From: Anastrepha obliqua
Lineage: Eukaryota; Arthropoda; Insecta; Diptera; Tephritidae
Direction: 5' to 3'
DNA: 64,000 nt
NCBI RefSeq assembly: GCF_027943255.1
Contig: NC_072895.1
Span: forward strand, 79,114,001 to 79,178,000
A program made the translations under genes and the position numbers. The notes under the pieces were generated by a model. It ran no database searches, was not told the origin of the DNA, and worked only from the letters and a program-made list of their open reading frames with translations. Numbering within the stretch: the stretch's first letter is position 1; every line of letters starts with the position of its first letter. Of the stretch, positions 1 through 10,587 are shown one piece after another.

Positions 1-1
1 G

Positions 2-298
2 GACTCCAGGTGCATTTATTGCGAAGCACCGAACGATGACGCCGAACACACGTTCTTTAATTGCGACAGATGGCTGGTGGGGAGAGATGCTCTGAGGGAG
101 CAAATTGGCAACATCGCGCCAACCAATGTGATCTGCAAGATGCTTGAACGCGACGATAACTGGAATGCGGTTAAAATACACGTTGAAGGCGTATTACAGA
201 GAAAAAAGGAAGACCTGGACGCAGTACAACAAAGCAAAGCAGACAGAGACATAAGAAGACGAGCCCAAAGCATGAAACTGTCTACAAGCATGGTGTAA
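2..298 (+). mobile_element. R1-type non-LTR retrotransposon, 3' end of ORF2 (cut by window edge)
   Basis: The plus frame is open from the first bases to a stop at 296-298. It encodes the C-terminal zinc knuckle typical of R1/I-group LINE polyproteins: C-x2-C near residue 4, then AEHTFFNCDRW with the H-x4-C half. A basic tail rich in Lys and Asp follows. In these elements this domain comes after the reverse transcriptase and binds nucleic acid during target-primed reverse transcription. The rest of the ORF lies before the window, so completeness cannot be judged. A second LINE relic in the opposite strand begins about 140 bases further on. R1 clade is an inference from the knuckle; another I-group clade is possible. 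Confidence 0.7.
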
Positions 299-438
299 GT
301 AATGCAGAACGTGGTCCCGGGAAAAGAGTCTCCCCAGAAGAGGATGAGGAATTGTTTTAGTGGCCACACCACCCGACTCAATAGACGACGCTCGCTGTAA
401 CTGCGAAAGCATTTTGAAGTAACTCAAACAATGTTGCG

Positions 439-925
439 CTATGTTTATGTCGTCGTAAAGCTCATTCAGCTCGTTCCATCGTCTGCGATATTCGCCGTTG
501 CCAAAGTGCAAAGGTCTAAAAATCTTCCATAGAATCTTTCTCTCAAATACTCCAAGCGTGGCTTCATCGGATCTTGTCATCGTGCAACCTTCTGCGCCAT
601 ACGTTAGGACGGGCATGATGAGAGTCTTGTAGAGTGTTAATTTTGTTCGTCGAGAGAGGACTTTACGGCTCAGTTGCCTACTTAGCCCAAGGTAGCACTT
701 GTTGGCAAGTGAGATCCTACGTTGGATTTCCAGGCTGACATTGTTATCGGTGTTAATGCTGATTCCTAAGTATACGAAGTCTTTTACAACCTCGAAATCA
801 TAACTGTCAACAATGACGTGGGTGCCGATATGCAAGTGCGCCGACTTTTTGTTTGATGACACCATCCTCGTTCAATACCAAATTCATTCGCTTTACCTCT
901 TTATCCAATTTAAAAAGGCAGAACT
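439..925 (-). mobile_element. RTE-like non-LTR reverse transcriptase relic (C-terminal part)
   Basis: Read on the minus strand, this shows the segment after the RT palm: FEVVKDFVYLG, then ISLANKCYLGLSRQLS, LTLYKTLIMPVLTYGAE and FERKILWKIFRPLHFG. It stops matching after ELYDDINIAQ (about 439), although the frame itself stays open further. These motifs recur in relics at 4.0, 8.2-9.3 and 49.9 kb, so the window holds at least four fragments of one LINE family. A run of residues matching the family upstream of the first Met is in another frame, so the copy is frameshifted and truncated at both ends. RTE-like is my best clade guess. Confidence 0.75.
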
Positions 926-959
926 AACAGCACGGCTGTTACGGCTGATGATGTCAATA

Positions 960-1420
960 TGTTGAAAGTTGATCAGTAACTACAAATTAACCATCAGGGA
1001 GCTGGCAGAGTGCTTGACCATCACTTATGGATCGGTTCAGGGTATTTCAATTTGGATATGTGGGCAAAAGTTGGTTTCTGCAAAGTTGGTTCCAAGGGAC
1101 CTGAATATCATTCACAAACGGGAATGTGTTGATATCTCCAATGACATGATTTCCATGGCTGAGTTCGCTCAAACATTAATATCATCCTTACCTGCACGAG
1201 ACGTGCAGGAAGGATGTGAAAGGAAGTAATGGAGAAATCGTAGACGATTCTGATGACTATACCAAAAATGGAGTTCGAGAAATGTTTCGAGAGCTGAATC
1301 AAACGCTAGCATAAGTGCGTTGCAGTTTACGGGGTGTACTTTGAAGGCGTTAATATCACTTTTGAGGAATAAACTTGTATTATGAATTCCGGGAACTTTA
1401 TGAACAGGATTAAAATTTTA
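960..1420 (+). mobile_element. mariner (DD34D type) relic with large internal deletion
   Basis: The 86-residue frame at 969-1229 matches the second helix-turn-helix of mariner transposases: LTIRELAECLTITYGSVQ, then VSAKLVPRDLNIIHKRE. Just downstream, in a different frame at about 1269-1371, the family's C-terminal tail appears: FEKCFES, a lone IKR, HKCVAVYGVYFEG. The whole catalytic core between them is missing, so this is an internally deleted, immobile remnant. No terminal inverted repeats were clear. Stops and frameshifts are present in both parts. Confidence 0.65.
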
Positions 1421-1806
1421 TTTTGTTTGACGTATTGTTGAAAAAAAATAAGAGAGTCAAGGGCATTTTAGATTTGGTTAGTAAGACATATTCTGTTGGT
1501 AAGATGAAAAAACGATCCTTAGTGTTATGACGTAGTGAAATTACCACTAAGAATTTTTTTTCTTGAAAAGACTATCTTTCAGCAAGACTTTTTAAATGAA
1601 TGGCTGGGAGTTTTAATCGGTACAATTTGTACGCCCCTAGTGGCAGCCCGCTATTTTGCGTTGCTTTAAGCCCTTTTAACCTTTAAAGTATTCAAGGGAA
1701 TTTAAAACTTTCTATCGGCATCGACATTGTGGCTAATTGGTGGGTTAAAAGTAAGGTCAGGCAAAGAACGAGCAAGTTTTCTGTGTGCTGATATGTATTA
1801 TTATTA
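1421..1806. other. Non-coding stretch, nothing recognised
   Basis: AT-rich DNA with short A and T runs between the mariner relic and the next LINE fragment. I see no coding signature, repeat structure or RNA gene. Confidence 0.5.
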
Positions 1807-2474
1807 TTAGAAGGCCATTACGCACTGCGACCAGAGCTGATCTATTGTGAAAGGCCTATTTTGTAACCCTAGAGTTTTAGGCTTTTTAGAAATTTTAGCA
1901 CAGTTTTGGGTTTGTTGTTCCAAAGATTGCATGGAGATACTACGATACCACCAAGGAGGTGAAGTCTTTGTCTGCCCAACGCAGGACATTCACAAAGCAC
2001 ATGTTCTCAGCTTTCTATGTCCATTTCGCAAAAGCGGCAGACATTGGTCTCGGATAGACCAATATTGTGCAGATGGTACCTCAGGCTGCAGTGACCTGTA
2101 AGGTATCCGGTTAAAAGACGCAGATATACTCTGTTTAGTGAGAGAAGTTTGTCAGATATTCCTTTGTTGGGACTTAGGAATAGTTTGGCTTGACGCTGAT
2201 CGGCACAGTTTAGCCAGTGTGCGGCAAGTTTTCTTTCCTCCCATTTCCTAAGGAATTCATTAATGTGGCCTTTTGTCAGTCTACAGAAATGCTCAGGACC
2301 AGTAAGTTGCATATTTGCTCTTTGTTTTGCAAGGTCGTCAGCCATTTCATTTCCCTCATGTCCTTCATGTCCCGGAATCCAACATAGTGTTACTGTGTTG
2401 AGGTTTCCTAACGTGTTTAGGAGGTTTAGGCAATCGTTTATGTATATGTAAATACAAACCTGCTGGATTCTCAT
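1807..2474 (-). mobile_element. I-group non-LTR retrotransposon, RNase H to 3' end of ORF2
   Basis: On the minus strand the frame contains the end of an RNase H domain (LCWIPGHEGHEGNEMADDLA, carrying the His and the last Asp). A linker follows, with LLTGYLTGHCSLRYHLHNIG and then CRFCEMD of the C-terminal zinc knuckle. A frame change near 2007 leads into the terminal part, which ends in a stop at 1807. A C-terminal RNase H is characteristic of I/R1/LOA/Outcast-type LINEs. The copy is truncated inside RNase H at about 2460, consistent with 5' truncation during insertion. Related but distinct relics lie at 34-37 and 39-40 kb. Confidence 0.8.
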
Positions 2475-2865
2475 TCAATTACCCTGAATTCCTGCCGTGC
2501 TGGCGTAATTTTAGAGCCTTACCTCCTGTATGTATTTATGTATTTTGTTTTTTCCATTTTAACGTAACCTAATTTTGTATTTCTGTTAATAAAATTTCAC
2601 TCTTCTGACACTTTCCTCCCAGTTCTTTCCCACAGCTTTTCTAAAATTTAGTTACGGCAAAATTACTTTCCAAACTTTATTTGGTGCAGATCTTTAGAGG
2701 AGTACTACTTTATAACGCAATATTTGCCGCTTTCGAAATTTTTGTTTTATCCACTACTCGCTAGGCGTTGGTGAATCGAAAGCAGCTGTAAATAACAGGC
2801 TGAGCCAGAAGTCCTGCTAGCGTTCCTTTTCCCTATAAAATAATAGATTTATTGTTATTTCTCGT
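2475..2865. other. Non-coding stretch, nothing recognised
   Basis: AT-rich spacer between the LINE fragment and a TTAA-flanked MITE. No supported gene or repeat. Confidence 0.5.
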
Positions 2866-2869
2866 TTAA

Positions 2870-3391
2870 GGGGGGCCTTTAAAAAAGGTGTTTTTTCTCA
2901 ATGAAGAGTAATAAACAATTTTTTAAAATAAATAAAAAAACAAAATGGCGGACATATGAGGGATCTCGCACAGCTTCTCGTTGCGCGCTAGTAAAACGGC
3001 GTGTAAGATTGCGGTCGTAGTTTTCACCTGAAACACAAAAGAAAAATATTGTCTTATTCAGACGGCCTTCCTGCATATAATAGACTACTCTTGTATAAAA
3101 ATATGAAAAAATTAACACACAATTAATTATTGAAAAAAGTGCTTTTTTCGCTATTTTTTTTTGACAAAAAAGATGTTAAATAACATTAAAAGCTTATTTT
3201 TTTTTGTATTTTGTTAGTTAATTAGTTGCGCATTTTAATTATCTTTATATAGATTATCGGTTTGAAACGATAACTTTCGTCGTTTTTTTTAATCTTAAAT
3301 TACTTTGAATTCCGCTATAAAATTGTGAGGGCATATTCTCATAAAATATATCTATCAATTTCAGTAAAAGAAACGATGTTTTGAAGCCCCC
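2870..3391. mobile_element. MITE flanked by TTAA (piggyBac-like candidate)
   Basis: A 522-bp block begins GGGGGGCCTTTAAAA and ends TTTTGAAGCCCCC, which are imperfect inverted repeats differing by one G and small changes. It is flanked on both sides by TTAA (2866-2869 and 3392-3395). TTAA duplication is the hallmark of piggyBac-superfamily insertion. The interior is very AT-rich and has no credible transposase, so it would be non-autonomous. GGG-starting ends are less typical than CCC, so the superfamily is inferred. Confidence 0.5.
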
Positions 3392-3395
3392 TTAA

Positions 3396-4009
3396 TAAAT
3401 AAATTATCAAGACATACAATCTTTAAAATGGTTTGGCCAAATTTCCCCCAAAATTTGTATTATGCGTCTTCATAGTGTAGTAAAATACAGGAACATATAG
3501 TTTTGTGTCCCCTCCAAATAGCAGAAGCCTCTGATAACACCCCTTTTCATGGCAGAAATAAGCTTGGGGGCTTACCATTTTTTGCGTAAGAACAAGGAAC
3601 AAAAAACAATTTTCTGCAATTTAATCACTCTTTTGCGCAGTGATCATCGAGTCAGGGGTCATCACACAACCAACTTGGCTTTTGAATAAGAAAATATGAA
3701 TCATCTAATTTTAATTTTTTTTACGTTCTTTTACGAGTTTTGTCCATTTGGCAAGATGGGACTAATGCACCTCGTCTGGAGAAAACGGAAAATGACACAT
3801 AATTTCATATCTTAAAAATTGTGGTTTTTAGTCATCTAGGGGGGCTATGGTGAAGTATACAGCATGAATTGGGTTATCAGCGCGCTTGACTAGTTTATCG
3901 CTAGACAAGAATAAGGCAAATTATCACCAGGCAACATAATTGTAAATACTTTGACTAACCAGAATCCAACATTGGCACCGTAAACAATGCCAGGCTGGAT
4001 AGCAAACGA
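3396..4009. other. Non-coding stretch, nothing certain
   Basis: AT-rich DNA. A short piece near 3535-3595 (TTTCATGGCAGAAATA) resembles the body of the SINE family on the minus strand but is too diverged to annotate. Confidence 0.4.
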
Positions 4010-4380
4010 AGAATAACTCTTACTCTTACTTCGGACCCAGCAGGCAATTGAAAAGCAGAGACCTCTCACTACGCACAAATATCACGCTACACACAACTCT
4101 TACTATGTCCATTTTTATTATAGACAAGAAAACGTTGACCATTTCTAATAAAAATGAGAAGACTTTGAATGGGCCAACGAATATGGGACAATGAACTGTA
4201 CGAGCTTTGTAATGGCATGAACGTAGTCTGGCTAGACGTGTCATACATGTGGACGATGAAACCATGGGTATAGAGCGCACATGAACACAATGAAAAGATC
4301 TTGGTCCAAACAGAAGAGGGGAAGAAGAGGGGAAGAGGTTCACTTGCTTATTCAATCAAAAAGTACTTTCCAACTTGAAA
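4010..4380 (+). mobile_element. RTE-like RT relic, heavily rearranged
   Basis: One frame reads YFGPSRQLKSRDLSLRT followed by ITLHTTLTMS, matching the YFGLSRQL...LYKTLIMPV segment of the relic at 439-925. Further on, pieces of the DELY and HVVRMD-like region appear (NELYEL, then RVIHVDDETMG) in shifted frames. The intervening YGAE segment is lost or scrambled. It is a dead fragment, with a SINE inserted just downstream. Confidence 0.55.
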
Positions 4381-4410
4381 GAGTTGTGATATTTTATAAT
4401 GCCATTTCCC

Positions 4411-4732
4411 GGCCGCCGTAGCCGAATGTGTTGGTGCGTGATTACCATTCGGAATTCACAGAGAGAACGTTGGTTCGAATCTCGGTGAAACACCAAAATT
4501 AAGAAAAACATTTTTCTAATAGCGGTCGCCCCTCGGCAGGCAATGGCAAACCTCCGAGTGTATTTCTGCCATGAAAAAGCTCCTCATAAAAACTACCGTT
4601 CGGAGTCGGCTTGAAACAGTAGGTCCCTCCATTTGTGGAACAACATCAAGACGCACACCACAAATAGGAAGAGGAGCTCGGCCAAACACCCAAAAAGGGT
4701 GTACGCGCCAGTTATATATATATATATACCTA
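4411..4732 (+). mobile_element. tRNA-derived SINE, full length, with target-site duplication
   Basis: The head carries an A-box-like GTAGCCGAATGTGTTGGTGC and a B box GGTTCGAATCTC, spaced as in a pol III tRNA promoter. A unique body of about 220 bp follows (TTTCTAATAGCGGTCGCCCC, CTCCGAGTGTATTTCTGCC, CGTTCGGAGTCGGCTTGAAA). It ends in GGGTGTACGCGCC and a (TA)n tail. CATTTCCC occurs immediately before the head (4403-4410) and after the tail (4733-4740), so this is a retroposed copy with an 8-bp or slightly longer duplication. It has no coding capacity and belongs to the tail type with the ACACCC/GGGTGT hairpin. Confidence 0.85.
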
Positions 4733-4740
4733 CATTTCCC

Positions 4741-5262
4741 ATAGATATTGCAAGTTGTTTCATGCTATCCAAATCGACTTTAAAATCGTACAAACGTCCA
4801 CAATAAATATTTGTCCATGCATCCATGAGTCCATCAATTGCGTGAAATTTGTGGTTTGGCGGTGCGGTTTGGCTAACTGTGATAGTTGGCAAAAACTAAA
4901 AATTGTGCGAAGTAAAGTCTGCTCTTTACTAATAATAAAAATTCAACATTCTTATATAGAAAAGCAAAAAAAAAAAAAAAAAAAATTACATACAAGTATA
5001 GTTCTGCTCCTAAAAAGTAAGTAATACAAGGAACATTTTTATAAATATTTGAATGGCTACATTCAAAATAAAATGGATGATCAAGTTACAATCTCAAACT
5101 TTAAAAAACAAGTTTGAAATGCGTAATTCGTAAAAACTGCAAAACTGCAAAACTATTGTATCAACCATGAAATTGACGAGCATCAGCGCCATTCCAAACA
5201 GAGAATGGAATATAAGCAAAGAGTAAGCGTCGGTAAATGGAACCATTTAGAGTCCATTAAAG
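4741..5262. other. Non-coding stretch with poly(A) run
   Basis: AT-rich. An A run lies at about 4966-4985. No supported gene. Confidence 0.5.
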
Positions 5263-5400
5263 TTATTTGTCCAACACAATGCAGCGTTCCTTCAGCTCTT
5301 CCTCACTGAACGCAACATAAAATATTCCTGATTTCAAGCCAACAGCGGTGGCATACTCGTAGTTGTAACATCTGCTCTGATTCCTGCATTGACTTTGCTC
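5263..5400 (-). CDS. Candidate terminal exon of an unidentified host gene
   Basis: On the minus strand, a pyrimidine-containing stretch ending CCTATTCGCCTCAG (an AG acceptor at about 5402-5401) is followed by an open 45-codon frame to a TAA at 5263-5265. The predicted peptide has a cysteine-containing start (QCRNQSRCYNYEY) and ends EEELKERCIVLDK. Its composition is more protein-like than the flanking DNA and it resembles no transposon I know. No upstream exon was found, so this may be spurious or a pseudogene fragment. I cannot assign a function. Confidence 0.3.
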   Translation of the reverse strand, partial: EQSQCRNQSRCYNYEYATAVGLKSGIFYVAFSEEELKERCIVLDK

Positions 5401-5445
5401 CTGAGGCGAATAGGTTGATGAGTTGGTAAGCCTTCTTCCCCACAC

Positions 5446-6331
5446 CTCATCCTACAAAGTGGCAACCCTTTGCTCCTTGGGGCGTGTAGGGCGAGTCTAC
5501 CGCCCATTGTGTGCCTTCAATGGATGTAATTGTGTAAACGCATACCTACATACATATGTACATAATCACATACATGGCTGGTGCATGCATGTTTTTCGCC
5601 ATAGAAACCAGTTTTTGAATCGTCAAACATGCATTCGCTAACACTTGTATTACTGATTCACTTGCTAACATCAGCCCCACCACACTCCGCCGTTTCCTCC
5701 TGAAAAATTTGTTCGTTTTTGCGTCAATGCAGCCAAAAACTTTTCAAAAAATCCAATTCGTGAAAAAGTTGCATCCGCTTCTGGCTTTTAGCGTTTCCAC
5801 AGGCTACACATACTCGTTCACATGACTACATCCATATGAGTGTACATACATACACAGATATGTGCCCATACACATATGATTTTGCCCGCGGTAATGTTTT
5901 AATGTACGACTATGTGTGCTTATGTAATTGATAATGGAAATTACCAAAATTTTTTAATGGCGTAGTGTCGTTGCTGATGCGTTAAATTTGGGGTTTTTCT
6001 TTTCAAATCACTGAAAAAAGTTGTTTGTCCTAATGCTTGCTAAAACAAAGATATATTCACATGCCCTGCAGGCAAAATGCGAACACGTACAACGAATTAC
6101 TAATCCACAACTAGTTTTTCAAAATAAACTGAAAAATATTATCGCTTGAAAGCAGCTATTGAACTTTAAATATTGTCGTATTTTGTAATTTAGCCTAAAA
6201 TACAATATTTGATTTTCTTATGTGCGCAGCAGGATAAGCAAGTTTCTTGATGCTGCACTAAATTCTAAATTTTTTTCTATGGCTATAAAGATGAGAAAAT
6301 AATTTTTTATTTATTTTTTAACTAATATTTA
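5446..6331. other. Non-coding, microsatellite-bearing stretch
   Basis: Contains short CATA/CATATG repeats around 5545-5575 and 5835-5880 of the kind common in fly intergenic or intronic DNA. No supported gene. Confidence 0.5.
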
Positions 6332-6705
6332 CCCGTGCCCCCAACGCTTTGAAAATTACCATTGAATTCCCATGGGACATATGCTCTTTTCTGTAAATAT
6401 GGCACAAAATGTTTACAGATCAATATTATTTAATGTCCTCCTTTAATTTGTCTTCACAAATATCCAAAAAACTAAACCAAAAATAAAAAAAAAAACAAGA
6501 TAAATAATTTCTTTTTTTAATCTCTAAAATGTGTTCAACTTTGGGGGCTTTTATTTTCTTTATTAAATAAAGCATAATTTTGTTGGTGATTGTGAAGAGA
6601 AATCAAAAGAGGATATTAAATAATATCGATCTGTAAATATTTCATGCCATATTTAGGAAAAGTGCATACTTCACGAGGGAATTTTCAAAACTTTGTTGGC
6701 ACAGG
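6332..6705. mobile_element. Long-TIR MITE flanked by TA
   Basis: A 374-bp unit whose two ends are long inverted repeats. The left begins CCCGTGCCCCCAACGCTTTG; the reverse complement of the right begins CCTGTGCCAACAAAGTTTTG. Similarity continues inward for roughly 130 bases (AAATATGGCA, then TTTACAGATC and AATATTATTTAAT in both arms). TA flanks both sides (6330-6331, 6706-6707). There is no coding capacity. The arms have diverged noticeably, so the insertion is not young. Confidence 0.6.
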
Positions 6706-6774
6706 TACTCATTAAAAAAATTGAAGCTGTTCCACTAAAAAACTAGAGAAAAACAGGCCGAGTAATAAGAAAAC

Positions 6775-6829
6775 ATCGATTTGAAATTTCACTTGTTATT
6801 AGAACTGAGTTAGGGCATTTCAAATCGAT
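6775..6829. repeat. Perfect 13-bp inverted repeat (hairpin)
   Basis: ATCGATTTGAAAT at 6775-6787 is repeated in inverted form at 6817-6829 with a 29-nt spacer. It could be a hairpin or the remnant of a tiny foldback element. No function can be assigned. Confidence 0.5.
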
Positions 6830-7134
6830 AACCGTTTGGTCAAAAAGTACCCAGAGTTTTTTTAATAACATGAAAGCGTTTCAATTATACATTGATAATT
6901 ATTGATAATAACCATAATAACCATAATAACCAAGGAATATATACCAACGCTTCTTCAAACCTCCAAAACAAATTTTTCAGGCATAGGAATTGTCTTCAAA
7001 ATTGGCTTGTTTCTGCACAGTTCCCTTCGTGGCTTCAATAATCTCCAAAAGGTTTCCACGAAGTGATAATTTAGGACTTCGGAACAGAAAAAAGTCAAAT
7101 ATATTTTTAGCAAAATAAAAACAAAAAAATAATT
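6830..7134. other. Non-coding stretch, nothing recognised
   Basis: AT-rich, with a short direct repeat of ACCATAATA near 6910-6930. No gene. Confidence 0.45.
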
Positions 7135-7345
7135 TGCGCGTACACTTCAGATAGGTGTTTGACCGAGCTCCTCCTCCTAATTGAGCTGTGCGTCTGGATG
7201 TTGTTCCACAAATGAAGGTACCTACTATTTTAAGCCGACTCTGAACAGTAAATGGTTTTTATGAGGAGCTTTTTCATAGCAGAAATACACTAAGAGCTCT
7301 GTCATTGCCTTCCGAGGGCGACCACTATTAGAAAAAAACTTTTGC
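7135..7345 (-). mobile_element. SINE copy lacking its tRNA head
   Basis: Minus-strand copy of the tRNA-derived SINE body, from GCGCGTACAC... through GAGGAGCTTTTTCAT to CGACCACTATTAGAAAA. The tRNA-like 5' head is absent, so it is 5' truncated or rearranged. It has the second tail type: the sense-strand hairpin reads ACACCT...AAGTGT instead of ACACCC...GGGTGT. Many substitutions indicate an older copy. Confidence 0.75.
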
Positions 7346-8179
7346 AAAATCGTCACGTACAAACAAGATGTGTAATGATGAAACCACGTTTTGTTTTGCT
7401 ACAATTGTGGATTCTTACAAAGAATATTCTCCCTCAAATGCTTCAATACGCTCCCAAACAGCCAAGAAAACTTTGATTGTGAATCTTTGTCGGATATCGT
7501 TAGCATTTGTAACAGGCGTGCACTAATATTCACTATCCTTTTGTTCATGGGATACTCCTTTTTTCAGTTTCTAAAAAGCCACCGCGCGAAAATTATGTTA
7601 CCTGTATATTACAATATATAAATCTTGTCTTTTATGTAGATAGTCCACCATATGCCAGAAGCATGAATATACAAATTTGCCATTTCTGAGTTAATGGGTT
7701 GACCTGATTAACCCTTTGATGTTCTATGTACCATATGTACAAACACAACCACAACACATTTTTTTATCAGACACCAAACCTTCTAATTGTCTTTAATTTT
7801 GACTCAATCATCTTTTTTGCATAAGGGGGACGATGAGCAAATATTTTTTTCAGCGTCTTCAGATCGCGTTTCTTAAGTTTAGCGTATTTCGACATTACAA
7901 GCCCACTCTAGGGCTGCCCGAACAAAATTAAAAGAGGATAAGGTTTCAGTTCCAAATCGATAGCAGAAATCTTTAACATGCACGAGGGTTTTCAAGTGTC
8001 AACAAATCAAGGATAGAAGAAAAGTCACAATGAAAAGTTGATACGTTGAAACCTCTTCTCATGGTGAAATGTAATTTTGTATATTCGTATACGGAGTAGG
8101 CGTAACACCACCCGACCTTAAAGAGGTTTGCATCAGATGAAAGCATGCCGAACGTCTGGAACCTAGGCGTACTCTGCTC
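7346..8179. other. Non-coding or unresolved stretch
   Basis: A minus-strand frame near 7780-7890 and the region just before the 8.2-kb RT relic could hold decayed coding DNA, but I recognise no motif. No supported gene. Confidence 0.4.
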
Positions 8180-9260
8180 AATCCTCAAGAAGTCTTAATA
8201 ACGTCGGATACGAGACCTTATCAAGCGTATTATGTGAGAGACTAAAGCCCATCATCAAAGAACTAATTGGACCTTATCAGTGCGGCTTCAGGCCTGGTAA
8301 GTCTAGTAGATCTTCACGATACGCCAAATACTGGAGAAACCCCACGAACGACAAATCGACACACACTACCTTTTTGCCGATTTCAAAGCTGTTTTCGATA
8401 GCACAAACAGGAACGGCCACTATGCCGCTATGCCTCACTTTGGTATCCCCACAAAACTTATACGGCTGTGTAAAATGTCGTTGAGATCGGAAAGAACCTC
8501 TCCGAGCCGCTCGATATCAAGCGAGGTTTAGAAAAGGCGATTCCCTTTCGTGTAATTTCTTTAATTTTCTATTGGAAACAATGTTACGTGCTGCTAGTTA
8601 AACCGCTTTGGGACTATCTTCTACAAAAGTGTCACGCTATTGGCGTATGCTGACGATATTGGTATGGTTCTAAAGAACCACGCCGTATGTTCAGAGGACT
8701 CCAGTCTGCAGAAGGAAGCAGAGAAAGTGGGTCTTGCGGTGAACGAGAATAAAACAAAGTATCTGCTGCCAACATTCAACGAGTCTTTGCATCTTGAACA
8801 ACACGTAACTGTTGGCAACCATGAATTTGAGGTTGTGAACTACTTTGTTTATCCAGGAACCAATGTTAAAGCCAGAACTACATCAGCCTAAAGATTAAAC
8901 GAAATATAACTCTTGCCAACAGGTGTTACTTTGTGCTCAGTAGGCAATTGAGAAGTAGATCCCTCTCTCGAAAACGAAAACCACGCTGTACAAAAGCCTA
9001 ATTATCAGTGTCCTTGTAAATATATGGCGCAGAAGCTTGGACAATGACGACAACTGATGAGAAAGCACTGGGAGCGTGCGAGACAAAAATTCTCCGACAA
9101 TTCTTTGGTCCTCTTCGCGGAGGCGAGAATGAATTCCGTATCCTATGGAACAGCCACCTGTATGAGATATACCGAGATGTCGACATAATGAAGCGTATTA
9201 AAATACCGCGGCTGCGCTGGCTTGGCTAACAAGCATTAAATGGATGCTTGCTTCTGCAAA
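8180..9260 (+). mobile_element. RTE-like non-LTR RT relic, most of the RT domain
   Basis: Across several frames the RT palm motifs can be followed in order: LIGPYQCGFRPGKS (about 8265), FADFKAVFDST (about 8372), a damaged GxP block near 8500, and LAYADDIGMV (about 8639), the catalytic YADD box. The thumb/C-terminal segment then follows with EVVNYFVYPGTN, IYGAEAWTMTTTDEKALGAC and RIKIPRLRWLG. At least five frameshifts or stops interrupt it, so it is dead. The C-terminal half matches relics at 0.4, 4.0 and 49.9 kb. Confidence 0.85.
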
Positions 9261-9988
9261 AAAGACCGGTAAATAGCACCGGTGTAGGAACAGTCGATTT
9301 CCGAGTTGGGCATACACGTACTTGTATATTTGTCTCTAGGTGTGTACGTGGCTATATAAAGTATGTGGAGTTTTGCCATAACTGCACATTTTCTGATGCG
9401 ATTAGAGCGTCATTTTTGACTGTCTCGCCAGTTTTATTATATGTATATATTTTTTCTTTTTTCCATTTCCATTTAGTTAAGTTGGTTGATTTCATTGAAA
9501 AAGTTTTAAATGGGAATTATTGCATAAAATTTAGTTTTGAGAGCATTAAGCAGAGAGTTTGGTTTTTTTAATCAGGATAAAGCACACTTATGTTTGACAC
9601 TGAGTCCGATTTACAATCACATTCATGTTTATTTTTGGATCAATAAATATTTGGGTAGGGGAAATGGACAATTAGGAAATTAAGATTAGTCTTCCGTTTG
9701 AACTATGATGAAAAAAATCAGCGCTAATGGAGTATGAGGGGGTAACCGTTCTTAGAAAATACATTTCTATAATATTTAATATTCCATATCTGATGAATGG
9801 GGACTTTGTTTTTGGTATAAAGACAGTTTTTAAACAAATAGCGTCTATTTTTTAAGCGTCTAGCATACGCACTTGCAATAAGAAGCAGGATTGCGAAGGA
9901 ATTTTAAACAGATTCGTAGCACATAAACCAGAGTGCTTATCCCAATAAATCACCATATAATAAAAAAGCCGCATTTATTGCCTGCCCT
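9261..9988. other. Non-coding stretch, nothing recognised
   Basis: AT-rich DNA; open frames here are low-complexity. No supported gene. Confidence 0.5.
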
Positions 9989-10294
9989 ATGACAGGCTCA
10001 AAAAGTTCTCATGAGACACCAAGAGGTTTCGAATTTGAAAAGTTTCACGGGTACTTAATCCGTCTTTGCTATGATGGTATCCACAAACCAATTGATCACC
10101 GGCAGCTACTGTCCAACATTTCCTCCGATGAAGAGGAATTCTTTCGAGAATTAGGTGGTCGTTCCTGTACTCGGTTCTTGTTTGGAACCCTGATATTAAT
10201 ACGACTTATCAGGGGAAAATACCCTTGGTTTTCCAAAACAGGATGGGAATTCAATAACGTCTTGCACAAATTTGAAAAGGAAAATTACTTATAG
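9989..10294 (+). CDS. Unidentified 101-codon open frame
   Basis: An ATG-to-TAG frame starts MTGSKSSHETPRGFEFEKFH and contains an acidic patch (SSDEEEFFREL) and an aromatic C-terminal half (KYPWFSKTGWEFNN). Composition is balanced and not simple-sequence, which is unusual in this AT-rich stretch. I recognise no family and see no splice or transposon context. It may be an exon, a fragment of an unknown element or chance. Confidence 0.25.
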   Translation: MTGSKSSHETPRGFEFEKFHGYLIRLCYDGIHKPIDHRQLLSNISSDEEEFFRELGGRSCTRFLFGTLILIRLIRGKYPWFSKTGWEFNNVLHKFEKENYL

Positions 10295-10486
10295 ATTTCG
10301 AATTCACATTAAGCCTGATTGCACTGGTTTTAAACTCCTTTAGCAATTAGAACAGAATTTTGAGTAACTCCAACTCAACTGAATTTTTGGTACTCTAAGG
10401 CGGCTTCATATATACTATAATTTCGATGCCTGTGAAACTCGCAGATAGAGGTACTATTTATACAGATGCCCCATATAGCTGTATTT

Positions 10487-10587
10487 TAAGATTCTATTTG
10501 TGGAACAACATCAAGACGCACGCCACAAATAGGAGGAGGAGCTCGGCCAAACACCCACAAAGGGTGTACGCGCCAATTATATATAAG
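10487..10587 (+). mobile_element. SINE 3' fragment
   Basis: About 100 bp from the SINE 3' region: ATTTGTGGAACAACATCAAG, GGAGGAGGAGCTCGGCCAAA and ACACCC...GGGTGTACGCGCC, ending in a short AT tail. The head and most of the body are missing. Sense strand plus, ACACCC/GGGTGT type. Confidence 0.8.

Noticed and set aside
77..298. Short gene with its own ATG at 77
   Set aside because: It is the in-frame continuation of the LINE C-terminus that is open from base 2; the ATG is internal.
1108..1302. Minus-strand frame over the mariner relic
   Set aside because: Complementary shadow of recognisable plus-strand transposase pieces.
3535..3595. Possible SINE fragment
   Set aside because: Only one 16-base core resembles the SINE body; too diverged to support.
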